The notes beneath the pieces are model-generated. The model was given only the letters and a program-made list of their open reading frames with translations, had not been told where the DNA came from and made no database searches. From Roseiarcus sp963807735 (GTDB taxonomy: Bacteria; Pseudomonadota; Alphaproteobacteria; Rhizobiales; Beijerinckiaceae), in contig CAWEDI010000005.1 in the NCBI GenBank assembly GCA_963807735.1, positions 124,001-188,000 on the forward strand: a stretch of 64,000 nucleotides of DNA, read 5' to 3'. Made by a program: the position numbers and the translations under genes. Within the stretch, counting starts at the first letter, position 1. Each line of letters opens with the position of its first letter. Below, one piece after another: positions 1 through 9,579 of this stretch.

Positions 1-863
1 TCCACGACGCTGGCTAGGCGTCGACCGCCAAAACGCCCCGTTTCTTCGTATTGAAGCTGGTACTTTCGGTAGCGCTCGTTTTGAATTTTAGATTCAATCG
101 TGGTCAAAACCAAAGAACGTTCGATTCGCTGCCCTCCAATAAAAGAAATCGTAGCCGGAGTCTGTGTATAAGTAAATTCAACCGATGCATAAGCAGGGAG
201 GTGTTGCTGTAGATTTTCAGTATAGTCGACTCTTTCAAGAGCCCAATCGCCCTTACCAGTGTCTTTATATCTAAAGTGTATAGAATTGCCAAAGGTGTCA
301 TCGACTTGATCACACGCCCACACGAATACACCGCCGTCAGCAGTCTTAACGCGCGCCCTGTAGTACATACGCAATCCAGCTTTGGTACGCGCGATAAAAG
401 TCAGACCGTCGGCATTTGTTATAGCTTCAACTCGAGTTTGATCGTCGACTACCTTGGCGAAGAAATTGCTCCCCTGTAACGATGGTACAAGTCTAACACC
501 ATCCAAGGCGAAGGCTCCGTTGCTGGAGAAATCTATCGCGCCAGGATGGCCGTCCAGAAACGTTGTGCGATTTGTGAGAGTTATCGTCGATATTCCAATT
601 AAAGTCCATCCCAACCCTGTGGAACTAGGGCCTGCATTGCTGTCATACGAAAGGAAAAGCTTTGGCGCCATTCCTGCTGTCCCGGAGGGAACATTGATAG
701 GAATGTTGTATTGCGCAGATCCGGACAACGACACTGTGCCATTGCCAGCAATAGTTCCTGGTGTTTCTTGCGCTGCAGCACATGATTGAAATAAGCGACT
801 GGCAAAAAGCACTGCCCATACAATCACCACGGCAATCGCACGGCACCTGGCGAGCACAGTCAT
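1..863 (-). CDS. Rhs/SpvB-like secreted protein, N-terminal part (cut by window edge)
   Basis: The reading frame is open from an ATG at 863 to the left edge (287 codons) with no stop. The start follows GGAGG at 5 nt; a second in-frame ATG lies 12 nt upstream, just after a TAG. Residues 1-31 look like a signal peptide (Arg-containing start, hydrophobic core, AAAQE region). Residues about 38-85 read GNGTVSLSGSAQYNIPINVP, then SGTAG, LFLSYDSNAG and GLGWTL, the hallmark N-terminal block of SpvB/TcaC and RHS-type proteins. Such proteins form a shell around or deliver a C-terminal toxin; here the C-terminal part lies outside the window, so toxin identity is unknown. A housekeeping secreted Rhs protein without toxin is also possible. 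Family assignment is from motif recall. Confidence 0.8.
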   Translation of the reverse strand, partial: MTVLARCRAIAVVIVWAVLFASRLFQSCAAAQETPGTIAGNGTVSLSGSAQYNIPINVPSGTAGMAPKLFLSYDSNAGPSSTGLGWTLIGISTITLTNRTTFLDGHPGAIDFSSNGAFALDGVRLVPSLQGSNFFAKVVDDQTRVEAITNADGLTFIARTKAGLRMYYRARVKTADGGVFVWACDQVDDTFGNSIHFRYKDTGKGDWALERVDYTENLQQHLPAYASVEFTYTQTPATISFIGGQRIERSLVLTTIESKIQNERYRKYQLQYEETGRFGGRRLASVV

Positions 864-1159
864 GGCCCCCTCCATGAACTAACTTTGCGGTAGCGTTTCA
901 CGACTCAATGAAACAGGCAAGCGCCTCGGCGAACTGGCCAACGCTCGGCCCACAGGCATCTTCGTTGCGAGCGGTAGCTTCAGGTCGCGCGCTTCCCTTG
1001 GTGCCCATCGTGAAGGGACGCCTTACTCGGTTGGCGGCTAGGATTTCCTCGGTATCACCCTCGCCAAAACATTCGCGCTGCCGCCGACGTCGTTGGATGC
1101 TCGCGATTGCGGAGTTGGAGGACGACAAGATAAGCCAACCAGCGCAGGGCGCTTTATGG
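864..1159. other. intergenic, no gene supported
   Basis: Only mutually overlapping short frames on both strands, none with recognisable protein sequence. It separates the Rhs-like gene from the IS66 remnant and contains the upstream region of the Rhs-like gene. Confidence 0.4.
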
Positions 1160-1620
1160 CGCAGGAGATATTAACCCGCCGACTACCTCGACGAAGGCAC
1201 GGGCGTAGCGGATCGCCTCAGTGAGTTTGCTCGTCGTGCTGATGAGCGCGACGTTTGTGCGCAGCCGGGTCGAGTTCGGGGTTGATTGGAAGCGACCTCT
1301 CTTGGCGCGCCGTGCGGCGCTCTTGAGGATCGCGGACGCCAATGTCCCACTTTGTGCCGCTGAGTTGGGCGATGTGTTGCAAAGCCTCGGGAAATATGGG
1401 TGAAGCCTCGGCGATGGCGCGATCATAGAAACGACGCCGGACAAAAGCTTCCCCATGGCGGGGGGAACTCGTCCTTTTCGGCAAGCGCCCGATATCCGAC
1501 GTAGCCGTCGATCTGCCGCACGCCTTTGAAGCCGCGAGATGCGCGACGGCGACGCCGTCTGGTCGGGGCGTAGCCACAGGCGACCTTCGGCGGATCCCGC
1601 AAACGGCCCCAACTAGACGC
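1160..1620 (-). pseudogene. IS66 family transposase (TnpC) C-terminal remnant
   Basis: Fragments of an IS66 TnpC transposase occur in three minus-strand frames in the right order: GFKGVRQIDGYVGYRALAEK (about 1530-1480), then FVRRRFYD, EASPIFPEALQHIAQL and QERRTARQERSLP (about 1450-1290), then SKLTEAIRYAR (about 1220-1190). These match the conserved RNase H-fold and C-terminal blocks of IS66 transposases. At least two frameshifts separate them, and neither the N-terminal half nor the IS66 accessory ORFs are visible. It is a decayed insertion remnant marking this stretch as accessory DNA. Confidence 0.75.
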
Positions 1621-1715
1621 TTAACGCGTTAGACCCTTTCGACTGAGTCGATCAGAAGAGGTCGAAACAACCACCTCGCTCACCTTGCCGGAGATGAACA
1701 ACAACAGTGTTGAGT

Positions 1716-2936
1716 CTAATCAACTTTCTTTCTTAAGCTTGCATTTTGCTTCCTTGATCGCGAACCGTTAGACGGACTAGGCTCCTTCAACTGAGCAAGA
1801 TCTATCAAGCTCACATGTTGCCACCATTGTCGACCAAACCGAACGTTGGAATCGATTAAATTAAGTGCGTCAAGAAGAATTTGACGTCCGGCGCTCGTAT
1901 CAAGTTCTTTCCCCTTCCACTCAGCAGTCCAAAAATCGTCTGGTATTCGTGTGAGCACACGATCCAGGTATTCGTACAGAACGACATCGTCCGTAAAATC
2001 GACAGGCGACTCCATCATCCTCTGTGCAGCAATAAGGCTATCAAGGATATAAATTGTGAGCGCGACGATGGAGGCTTTCTCCAACAAATGGCTTCGACTC
2101 TGCGGTCTATTCTCGTGCCACACCTTTTTTTTGAGCCGTGCGACGCGAGACCAGATCGCGAGAAAGAAATCGGTTTCCAATTCCTCAATGTTTAGTAGCG
2201 CCGTGCGATTTCTAGTTTCTTCAAGCGCAGCTTCGATTGCGTTCGGCGCAATGAATCCTTCTTCATTAGTTGGGAATTTTAGCATTCCCGCGAAAGGGTC
2301 GGATGAATCGACGAGCCGAAAATCGTCGAACTTGGCATCTTTCAAGCCTAGCGTCGTGCCTGCGCTCAATATTAAGCGTTCGTTTAAGTCCTCCTTGTCA
2401 TAGGACAAGCTTAATGCAGCAATATGATCCCTCGAAACCCTCGACGCGCTGTTATTTATCACGACAAACTGAAACGCGCGTTCCGCATCATCTCCGCCCA
2501 AAAATGCAACAATATTTAGACGAACGTCATCAGGGTGCTGGGCCGCCCCAAAAACACGATGTTGGCCATCAATAATCAAGCCCGGTACCCGATGCTTAGA
2601 AGCGGAAATCGTCAGCAAACCATGGCTGCCGCCTTCGCTGCCATCGGAATTTGCCCGGAACGAAACGTTCTTGTCGTCGAGCGATACAACTATTGCAGTC
2701 GGGATGGTATTGCGCTTATCGTTGACTAGAAAGCGGACGACTTTATTCACCTTCAGTTTTTTAAGCGGGCGCTGGGCACCCAGAACATTGTTCGGTTCTA
2801 ACCGGTCGACGGACGCCCACTCGAGGATCTCAGTTGCAGGCGCGTGGAAAAGTATGAAGCGCGGTGATCCGGAGCTTTTTCGCTGAGAAAACGCCAAAGC
2901 ATCATATTTGAACTGCCTGTTTGTAATTTTCACCAT
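1716..2936 (-). CDS. DGQHR-domain (DndB-related) protein
   Basis: 406 aa from ATG at 2936. The motif DGQHR is at residues 123-127 (context VPGLIIDGQHRVFGA), followed by FQFVVINNSASRVS near 155-168. This is the signature of the DGQHR/DndB superfamily, known in phosphorothioate (Dnd) and 7-deazaguanine (Dpd) DNA-modification loci, where members act as DNA-binding regulators or ATPases. I chose 2936 because that ATG shares one base with the stop of the upstream HNH gene (TAATG), implying translational coupling; the longer frame to 3227 overlaps the HNH gene completely and is unlikely. No dndA-E or dpdA is visible within the window, so a specific pathway cannot be assigned. A role in defence or DNA modification together with the HNH nuclease is inference. 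Confidence 0.85.
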   Translation of the reverse strand: MVKITNRQFKYDALAFSQRKSSGSPRFILFHAPATEILEWASVDRLEPNNVLGAQRPLKKLKVNKVVRFLVNDKRNTIPTAIVVSLDDKNVSFRANSDGSEGGSHGLLTISASKHRVPGLIIDGQHRVFGAAQHPDDVRLNIVAFLGGDDAERAFQFVVINNSASRVSRDHIAALSLSYDKEDLNERLILSAGTTLGLKDAKFDDFRLVDSSDPFAGMLKFPTNEEGFIAPNAIEAALEETRNRTALLNIEELETDFFLAIWSRVARLKKKVWHENRPQSRSHLLEKASIVALTIYILDSLIAAQRMMESPVDFTDDVVLYEYLDRVLTRIPDDFWTAEWKGKELDTSAGRQILLDALNLIDSNVRFGRQWWQHVSLIDLAQLKEPSPSNGSRSRKQNASLRKKVD

Positions 2937-3772
2937 TACGCCGTTTTCCTTATGTATTCTAGTAATTCGAAATAGGTACGGTGACGGCCATCGTCGAAAG
3001 CGATCGTTGGGAAAAGCGGCGCTGCTGATACCGCAGCCTGTTTCAAAGTAAGCAGCTTCATGCGTCCATTCCGGCCTGCTGCCTCGTCCATTAGTTTGAC
3101 CATACCGAGTGAAACCCGAAGAGGCATGGGGGGATTCTTGCTCGTATCGTTTTTGTAGTCCGTCGCCTGAACGGGTCCCCAAGCCCACGTCACTGAGTTT
3201 TCGCGTCCGAGATTGCACTTCCTGCAAGCTGCAATGAGGTTCTCCTCGTTTGAGCCTCCGCCGAGGCTAAGAGGCCACAGGTGCTCAACGGTTGCCCTAT
3301 CGACGTCGTCGCCTTTCTGGGTCAATTGGCGGCCGCACATGTAACATCGGCCCATTTCTTCGCGAATTTTTTTGGCCAACGCGGGCGCCGGCGGTCTAGC
3401 CTCGGTGCTTACTTTCGCGGCCAGTTTTAAACGCTCACAGAATCGGCGATCCACAACCAAGGCCGACGAAACAAATCCTTGCCTCGCAAGGTATTTACCG
3501 AAGTGCAAAGGCTGAAGATGGCCTGCCTGAGGAAGCGAGAACACTGCGCCCCTCAAAGCTCGGAAGAAAATTTCAAGCGATGCATGAAGGCGAGAAAATT
3601 CAACAAACAAGTCTCCCGAATAAAGGGAGTCCATCGAGTGGGGAGGTGGAATGGCAAGTGTCAAATGACGGCCGAAATACTGATAGGCATGAAGAAATGT
3701 CTCTTCTCCTAACGTCGCCGGTTTCCAAAGCATAGCGGTAGATGACTTCGATGTTAGAGCCGGGAAACCCAT
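2936..3772 (-). CDS. HNH endonuclease
   Basis: About 278 aa from the ATG at 3772; the frame stays open to 3943, so the start is uncertain. A C-terminal HNH module is clear: CYMCGRQL (first Cys pair), TVEHLWPLSLGGGSNEENLI (His and Asn of the HNH beta-beta-alpha metal fold), then ACRKCN (second Cys pair). The N-terminal about 170 residues match nothing I recognise and may bind DNA or a partner. Its stop overlaps the start of the DGQHR gene by one base, so the two form an operon. Non-specific or modification-dependent DNA cleavage is the family function. Whether it senses modified DNA with the DGQHR protein is inference. Confidence 0.8.
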   Translation of the reverse strand: MGFPALTSKSSTAMLWKPATLGEETFLHAYQYFGRHLTLAIPPPHSMDSLYSGDLFVEFSRLHASLEIFFRALRGAVFSLPQAGHLQPLHFGKYLARQGFVSSALVVDRRFCERLKLAAKVSTEARPPAPALAKKIREEMGRCYMCGRQLTQKGDDVDRATVEHLWPLSLGGGSNEENLIAACRKCNLGRENSVTWAWGPVQATDYKNDTSKNPPMPLRVSLGMVKLMDEAAGRNGRMKLLTLKQAAVSAAPLFPTIAFDDGRHRTYFELLEYIRKTA

Positions 3773-4074
3773 AGCATGTAAGGCGGCTCTGACGCACGCA
3801 ATCCGCCTAAATTTGCTACCGAGCGTCGCACAGGCCAGATCGAAAAGTCCACACCCGTACCGAGGCCCATTGCGATCCACAGGAGGGCGGTCGCGATCAG
3901 AAAATGGCCGGCCGCCGCATTCCGCGATTGTGCGCCCTACCACGGACGATTCAGGCGGCCGCCGTTAAGAGGCCGATACAGGGCGCCAACGATCCATGCG
4001 GCCGGCCAGCCCGTATCGGGGCCGCCAGCGCCCGCGCAACTGCACAAAAGCTCGCGATCAGTCGCGTTAGTGGC
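3773..4074. other. intergenic upstream of the HNH gene
   Basis: No supported gene. It should hold the promoter of the HNH-DGQHR operon. GC-rich stretches with GGCCGGC-type runs are present but no clear regulatory site can be assigned. Confidence 0.35.
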
Positions 4075-4560
4075 CGGCGATCATCCCTCCATGACGTGCA
4101 GAATCTCGCCCGTCACAATGGTGCGCTCTCGAGATAAAGGGCTGCCTGCGCAATATCTGCAATTTCACCCATTCGGCCCATCGGATGGAACGCGCCAAAA
4201 GATTCATGCATCTCCGGCGGATTCATTGGAATCTTAATGATGCCTGGGGCAACGGCATTCACGCGGATACCGTGCGTGGCGTATTCGATTGCTAGGCTGC
4301 GCGCGGCGGCCGCGAGACCCCCCTTGGTGAGTGAGGCGAGCACCATTGGCACGCGGGCGTCGGCATACTCAGCTAGCGACGCCGTTACCCGCACGATTTG
4401 GCCGGCCGCCCAGCTTTAACATCTCGGTGATTGCGGCCTGGGTGACGAAGAAGAAGCCATCCAAACTTGTGCGAAGCTTCTGACGATATTGGGCTGCTGA
4501 ATAGTCGGTGAACGGGCTCGCGATGAAGACGCCTTTGCCCGACACCGGCGAACGCTACAT
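4075..4560 (-). pseudogene. short-chain dehydrogenase/reductase, broken fragment
   Basis: SDR C-terminal sequence is spread over three minus-strand frames: GVFIASPFTDYSAAQYRQKL then DGFFFVTQAAITEML (about 4540-4405), then AARSLAIEYATHGIRVNAVAPGIIK and MGRMGEIADIAQAALYLESA (about 4394-4130), then TIVTGEILHVMEG (about 4120-4078). Frameshifts lie near 4404 and 4130. The N-terminal glycine-rich NAD(P) motif is not found upstream of 4560, so the 5' half is also lost. Family recognition rests on the NAVAPG block and the T-G-E-I-L-H-V ending typical of SDRs. Confidence 0.75.
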
Positions 4561-4912
4561 GACGTCGCCGCTGTTTGATGGGATCAACGCCGAGATGGAC
4601 GAGGCGGAAACCGACCTATCACGATCAACTCCGAGCGCCCAGTACGCTGAAACTTGAGAACCACTCAAAGGCGGGATAGACCCTTTGCGAGCAAAGAGAA
4701 GTATTCGAGGGAGGAAATGCCGGTCCCAGCAACTGGGAGGTCGGCCGTTGCGCATCGGGCGATCGAGGAAATAACCGGCTCACAACTCTACGTGTACGGC
4801 GTTGATTTGATCGCACATAATTTCTAGCGCGGTAATAAAGTAGCCAGATGCTAGTCGGAGCAGGCATCGTGATATTGCGCTTCGACTCTGACCGCCGGAC
4901 CATGAGGGCGCA
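4561..4912. other. intergenic upstream of the PQQ dehydrogenase
   Basis: No protein-like frame is convincing here. It separates the SDR remnant from the PQQ dehydrogenase and presumably carries that gene's promoter; no defined operator is recognised. Confidence 0.35.
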
Positions 4913-7297
4913 ATGCATTATTTCCGACGGGCGGGCGTGGTCCTTTCGCTAACCGCCCTCGTCTTCGGCTTGGCCGGCATCGCGCTTCTCTTCGGCGGCG
5001 TTTGGCTGGCCACGATTGGCGGCTCGATCTACTACGTTTTTGCCGGGTTTGGGATTCTAGCGACAGCGGCGCTTCTGATCGCCCGTCGTTCCTCGGCTTT
5101 GTGGGTCTATGCGGCCGTACTCATCGGCACGATGATTTGGGCAGCCGTCGAGGTTGGTTTTGACTGGTGGCCCCTCGCCGCTCGCGGCGATATCATATTT
5201 CCTCTTGGAATGTGGCTGATCACGCCCTGGATCACCCGCCGATTACACGGCGGCGCTGGGCTTGTGAACAGGGGAGCGCCCATCGCGCTCTTGGCGGCTT
5301 TGGCGCTCGCGGTGCTGGTTCTCGTTGTTGGGCTCAGTTCGAACTACCACGACATCGACGGAACCATTGTCGCGAGCGGCGGCGTAGCTAAGGACGACGC
5401 GGTCAGCGAGCCCGACGAGGATTGGCGCGCCTATGGGCGTACTCAGTTCGGCCAACGATATTCGCCTCTGACGCAGATCACGCCCTCCAATGTGAGCAAA
5501 ATGAAAATCGCCTGGACATTCCGGACCGGCGATCTTCCGGGACCCAACGACCCCGTCGAGACGACATTCGAGGTCACGCCGATCAAGGTGCACAACACGC
5601 TATACCTATGCTCGCAACATCAGCGTCTGTTTGCCATCGAGGCCAACACGGGCAAGCTTCGCTGGTCATACGATCCAAAAGTTCAGGACAATCCGACATT
5701 TCAGCATCTGACCTGTCGCGGAGTCTCCTATTACGAGACTAGGGCTGGCGCGACGAATGTCGACGGTACGCCGGCGCCGAGCGATTGTCAGGGAACAATA
5801 TTTCTTCCTGTCAACGACGGTCGGATGATCGCATTCAACTCCGAGACCGGAAAACCCTGCGAAAGCTTCGCCGATCATGGAACGCTCGACCTCGAGAACG
5901 GGATGGGGGAGAAAACGCCGGGCTTTTACGAGCCGACATCGCCGCCAATCGTGAGCGATAGAATACTCGTCGTCGGCGGCGCGGTCACCGACAACTACTC
6001 CTTGCGGGAGCCGTCCGGCGTCGTGCGCGGCTTTGACATCCACACCGGCAAGTTGATCTGGGCTTGGGATTCCGGAAGCGAGGACGAAAACGCGCTGCCG
6101 TCGGCGACTCATACCTATACCAACAATTCTCCAAACTCCTGGATGACCGCATCCTACGACGCCAAGCTCGGTCTGATTTATCTCCCAATGGGCGTGAAGA
6201 CGCCGGATATTTGGGGCGGCCATCGGACCCCGGTCGAGGAACGCTATGCGAGCGCGCTGGTCGCGCTCGATATCAACACCGGAAAACGGGCCTGGTTTTA
6301 CCAAACCGTGCATCATGATCTCTGGGACATGGACCTGCCGTCGCAGCCAACTCTGGTTGATATTCCGACGGCCGACGGGATAGTGCCCGCTGTCCTGCAG
6401 CCCGCCAAGACTGGCAACTTATTTGTGCTTGACCGACGTAGTGGCAAGCTGATCGTACCAGCGCCGGAGCGACCGGTGCCCCAGGGCGCCGCACCCGGCG
6501 ACCATACAGCGCCGACCCAACCCTTCTCTGAGCTAACATTCCGGCCGGAAGCGAATCTGACGGGCGCGGACATGTGGGGCGCCACGATCTTTGATCAGCT
6601 TGCTTGCCGCATTCTGTTCCACCGCATGCGTTATGAAGGAACCTTCACTCCTCCGTCGCTCCAAGGGACGCTTGTGTTCCCCGGCAACCTCGGGATGTTC
6701 GAGTGGGGCGGCGTTGCCGTCGATCCTGTCAGGCAGATTGTCCTTGCCAACCCGATGGCCATTCCTTTCGTTTCGAAGCTCCTTCCGCGCAGTGCCGACA
6801 ATCCGGCAGCGCCGAATGGCTCACACCCGCCCGGTAGTGAAAATGGCGTGCAGCCAATGTACGGCACGCCCTATGGCGTGACGTTAAACGCCTTCCTTTC
6901 GCCGCTTGGTATCCCGTGCATGCGGCCGCCCTGGGGATACATGGCGGGGATCGATCTTCGAACAATGAAGATTGTCTGGATGCACAAAAACGGCACGATC
7001 CGGGACAGTGCACCAGTGCCCATTCCTCTCAAGCTTGGAGTGCCCACCCTCGGAGGACCCTTGACAACGGCAGGTGGCGTCGCCTTCCTAACCTCGACGC
7101 AGGATTATTTCATCCGAGCCTATGACGTCACCAACGGAAACGAGCTTTGGGAGGACCGGCTGCCCGCCGGCGGACAGTCCACACCCATGAGCTACGCGGT
7201 CGACGGCAGACAATACGTCGTGACGGCGGCAGGCGGCCACGGATCGTTTGGGACCAAGGCCGGTGACTATGTCATTGCCTATACACTGGGCGAGTAA
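4913..7297 (+). CDS. gcd: membrane-bound PQQ-dependent dehydrogenase (glucose/quinate/shikimate family)
   Basis: 794 aa, the usual length of Gcd-type quinoproteins. Residues 1-130 contain about five hydrophobic segments (LSLTALVFGLAGIALLFGG, then FAGFGILATAALLIA and others), the membrane anchor. From about residue 165 (DEDWRAYGRTQFGQRYSPLT) a periplasmic eight-bladed PQQ propeller follows, with repeated W-motifs (GKLRWSYDP, GKLIWAWD, GKRAWFYQ, MKIVWMHK, GNELWEDR) and the conserved HHDLWDMDLPSQPTL block. It oxidises aldoses or cyclic polyols in the periplasm and passes electrons to ubiquinone. Glucose versus quinate/shikimate specificity cannot be read from the sequence. No pqq synthesis genes are in the window. 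It appears monocistronic. Confidence 0.9.
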   Translation: MHYFRRAGVVLSLTALVFGLAGIALLFGGVWLATIGGSIYYVFAGFGILATAALLIARRSSALWVYAAVLIGTMIWAAVEVGFDWWPLAARGDIIFPLGMWLITPWITRRLHGGAGLVNRGAPIALLAALALAVLVLVVGLSSNYHDIDGTIVASGGVAKDDAVSEPDEDWRAYGRTQFGQRYSPLTQITPSNVSKMKIAWTFRTGDLPGPNDPVETTFEVTPIKVHNTLYLCSQHQRLFAIEANTGKLRWSYDPKVQDNPTFQHLTCRGVSYYETRAGATNVDGTPAPSDCQGTIFLPVNDGRMIAFNSETGKPCESFADHGTLDLENGMGEKTPGFYEPTSPPIVSDRILVVGGAVTDNYSLREPSGVVRGFDIHTGKLIWAWDSGSEDENALPSATHTYTNNSPNSWMTASYDAKLGLIYLPMGVKTPDIWGGHRTPVEERYASALVALDINTGKRAWFYQTVHHDLWDMDLPSQPTLVDIPTADGIVPAVLQPAKTGNLFVLDRRSGKLIVPAPERPVPQGAAPGDHTAPTQPFSELTFRPEANLTGADMWGATIFDQLACRILFHRMRYEGTFTPPSLQGTLVFPGNLGMFEWGGVAVDPVRQIVLANPMAIPFVSKLLPRSADNPAAPNGSHPPGSENGVQPMYGTPYGVTLNAFLSPLGIPCMRPPWGYMAGIDLRTMKIVWMHKNGTIRDSAPVPIPLKLGVPTLGGPLTTAGGVAFLTSTQDYFIRAYDVTNGNELWEDRLPAGGQSTPMSYAVDGRQYVVTAAGGHGSFGTKAGDYVIAYTLGE

Positions 7298-7689
7298 AGA
7301 ACAGTCGCGATGGACTTTTCGTGCTTCGTCCAGTCTGTGCGAAGGACGATCATGGCGCGCCTCTCGTATGGAAGCCGCTGGAAGTTGCCGCGATCGGGGA
7401 AATTTCTCTTTGGTTGAGCCGTGTCGGGCGCCAAAACCAATCAGTAACAAGCCGTCCTCATTTTGGCCGCAGCCCGGGTAGGCGGCGTGTCGAACTCGGC
7501 TCATATCGACCCCCGTGGCTTGGGTAGGTCTTGAGAGTTGTTTGCGTTCACATCCTTTTAAGGACGGACAGCCCGACGGCAGCGCTCCCGCGCGAATATG
7601 CATCGAAACGGCCATCTTAAAAGCAAGTACCCTTGGAGGCCGTTCTCGCCGCATCTACTTGTGCTAAGTCGGAGGCCCTAGAGGGCGCG
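7298..7689. other. intergenic before the cyclase pair
   Basis: Nearly 400 bp without a supported gene. Short frames on both strands lack family-like sequence. It should contain the promoter of the two cyclase genes. Confidence 0.35.
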
Positions 7690-9579
7690 ATGGCCGAGAC
7701 CCGGAAAATTGCGGCAATCCTCGCCGCCGATGTCGTTGGCTTCAGTCGCATGGCGAGTGCGGACGAAGACCGCACGCTCGCGAGGCTGAGGACACTACGC
7801 GCCGACCTCATCGATCCTACCGTAGCGGCCCAAAACGGGCGTGTGTTCAAGCGCACCGGCGACGGCGCGCTAATCGAGTTTCGCAGCGTGGTAGAGGCGG
7901 TGCGCTGCGCCGTCGCCATCCAGAAGGCGATGCTCGAACTTAACTCGGGCCTGGCCGACGATCAGCGCGTTGATTTTCGCATCGGTATTCACCTGGGCGA
8001 TGTCGTCGAAGAAAACGACGGCGACGTGATGGGTGACGGCGTGAACATCGCAGCGAGGTTAGAGAGTGTCGCCGCTCCGGGCGCGATCTGCTTATCCGAG
8101 GATGCCTACCGTCAGGTGAAAGGGCGGCTCGATTTCGCCGTCACCGATCTCGGCCCGACGCAACTCAAGAATATCGCAGAGCCAGTCAGGGCCTATTCGC
8201 TCGAAGTCGGTATGCCGGCGCTGACGAAACGCGTGACGCAGTCGAGGCAGCCCGAGTCAAAGACGCGATCGTTGTTGGTGCTGTTGATCGCCAGCATCTT
8301 CGCGCTCGTCGTTCTTGCCGGCGGAGCCTGGTATTTGGCCGCCGGAAACCGCCTTGCGACCGCCGTCGCGGCCAACCCGCCGCCTGCGCATCTTTCCATT
8401 GTTGTGCTTCCCTTCACAAATCTCTCGGGCGATCCGGCGCAGGACTATTTCGTCGACAGCATAACCGACAACCTGACGACCGAAATCTCGCGGATCCGCG
8501 ACAGTTTCGTCATTGCGCGCAATACGGCCTTCACGTTCGAGGGAAAGAGCGTCGACGCCAAGGAGATCGGCAAGCGCCTCGGCTTTCGCTACGTGCTCGA
8601 AGGCTCGGTGCAGCGCGAGCACAACCGGGTGCGCGTCAACGCGCAACTGATTGACGCGGAAACCGGCGCGCATGTATGGGCGGATCGGTTCGAGGAAGAC
8701 ATCGCCGACCTATTCAAGCTGCAAGACCAGGTGGTCGCGCGATTGGCGAACGCCTTGAACTACGAACTCGTCCGAGCGGAAGCCGAAGCGAACGCCCACT
8801 CCAAAAACCCTGATGTCATCGACCTCGACATGCGCGGCACGGAAGCGCTTTGGCGGTCGCAGCAGCAGCCGACCAAGGAGAGCAATCTCGCCACGCGAGC
8901 CTTGTTCGAACAGTCGCTCAAGCTCGACCCCGATGACGCCACGGCGTTGGCTGGGTCGGCCGCTACCTATTTGATTGACTACGCTTACGGTTGGGCAAAC
9001 CCCGAGACCGATTATGAGGCAAAAGTGCTCGGGCAGGCCGATCAGGCGATTGCGCTCGCGCCCCGCACCGCGTGGAACTACTCGGCAAAAGTCAATTGGT
9101 TGACACTGACAGGTCGCGCGAAAGAGGGGCTCCGCGTCGCCGACGCCGAGGTCGCGGTCAATCCAAATTACGCGGCCGCTTATTCATATCGCGCTAACGC
9201 TCACAGGTTTTTACACGAGTTCGAACAAGCAAAATCCGACCTGCAGCAGGCTATACGCCTGAGCCCGCTCGATCCCAGAATGGGAGCGTTTCTGGACAAA
9301 CTGGGGTGGGTCGAACTCGGCCTCGGACACTTTGACGCCGCAGTGGAAGCCAGCAGTAAGGCGATCGACGCCGGTTCAAAGGTGTGGTTCACCTATCTAT
9401 GTTTGGCCATCGGGCAAGCGCTAAAAGGTGATATCGACGACGCGAAGACGGCGTGGATTGAGGCTCGCCGCCTCAACCCCAAGCTGAACGTCAAATATGT
9501 GACGGGGAGCAAGTTGTTCGCGGATTACTCGCCGGCATGGTACGACGCGCTGCGCAAAGTAGGGCTGCCAGAAGAATGA
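7690..9579 (+). CDS. class III adenylate/guanylate cyclase with TolB-like and TPR domains
   Basis: 629 aa from the ATG at 7690 (MAETRKIAAIL); the frame is open 19 codons further upstream, but cyclases of this type start just before the RKIAAILAADVVGFS block. The catalytic domain spans about residues 6-180: metal-binding Asp14 (AADVVGFS) and Asp58 (RTGDGALIEF), and transition-state Asn119/Arg123 (GDGVNIAARLE), so it should be active. A single membrane helix lies near 205-228. A FlgO/TolB-N-like domain follows (VVLPFTNLSGDPAQDYFVDS through QLIDAETGAHVWADRF), then TPR-like repeats to the end. cAMP production at the membrane in response to a signal read by the TPR part is inferred. Its stop overlaps the start of the next cyclase (ATGA). 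Confidence 0.88.
   Translation: MAETRKIAAILAADVVGFSRMASADEDRTLARLRTLRADLIDPTVAAQNGRVFKRTGDGALIEFRSVVEAVRCAVAIQKAMLELNSGLADDQRVDFRIGIHLGDVVEENDGDVMGDGVNIAARLESVAAPGAICLSEDAYRQVKGRLDFAVTDLGPTQLKNIAEPVRAYSLEVGMPALTKRVTQSRQPESKTRSLLVLLIASIFALVVLAGGAWYLAAGNRLATAVAANPPPAHLSIVVLPFTNLSGDPAQDYFVDSITDNLTTEISRIRDSFVIARNTAFTFEGKSVDAKEIGKRLGFRYVLEGSVQREHNRVRVNAQLIDAETGAHVWADRFEEDIADLFKLQDQVVARLANALNYELVRAEAEANAHSKNPDVIDLDMRGTEALWRSQQQPTKESNLATRALFEQSLKLDPDDATALAGSAATYLIDYAYGWANPETDYEAKVLGQADQAIALAPRTAWNYSAKVNWLTLTGRAKEGLRVADAEVAVNPNYAAAYSYRANAHRFLHEFEQAKSDLQQAIRLSPLDPRMGAFLDKLGWVELGLGHFDAAVEASSKAIDAGSKVWFTYLCLAIGQALKGDIDDAKTAWIEARRLNPKLNVKYVTGSKLFADYSPAWYDALRKVGLPEE

Noticed and set aside
7088..7654. 188-aa minus-strand frame between the PQQ dehydrogenase and the cyclase
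   Set aside because: Overlaps the 3' end of the dehydrogenase gene and shows no protein-family features.
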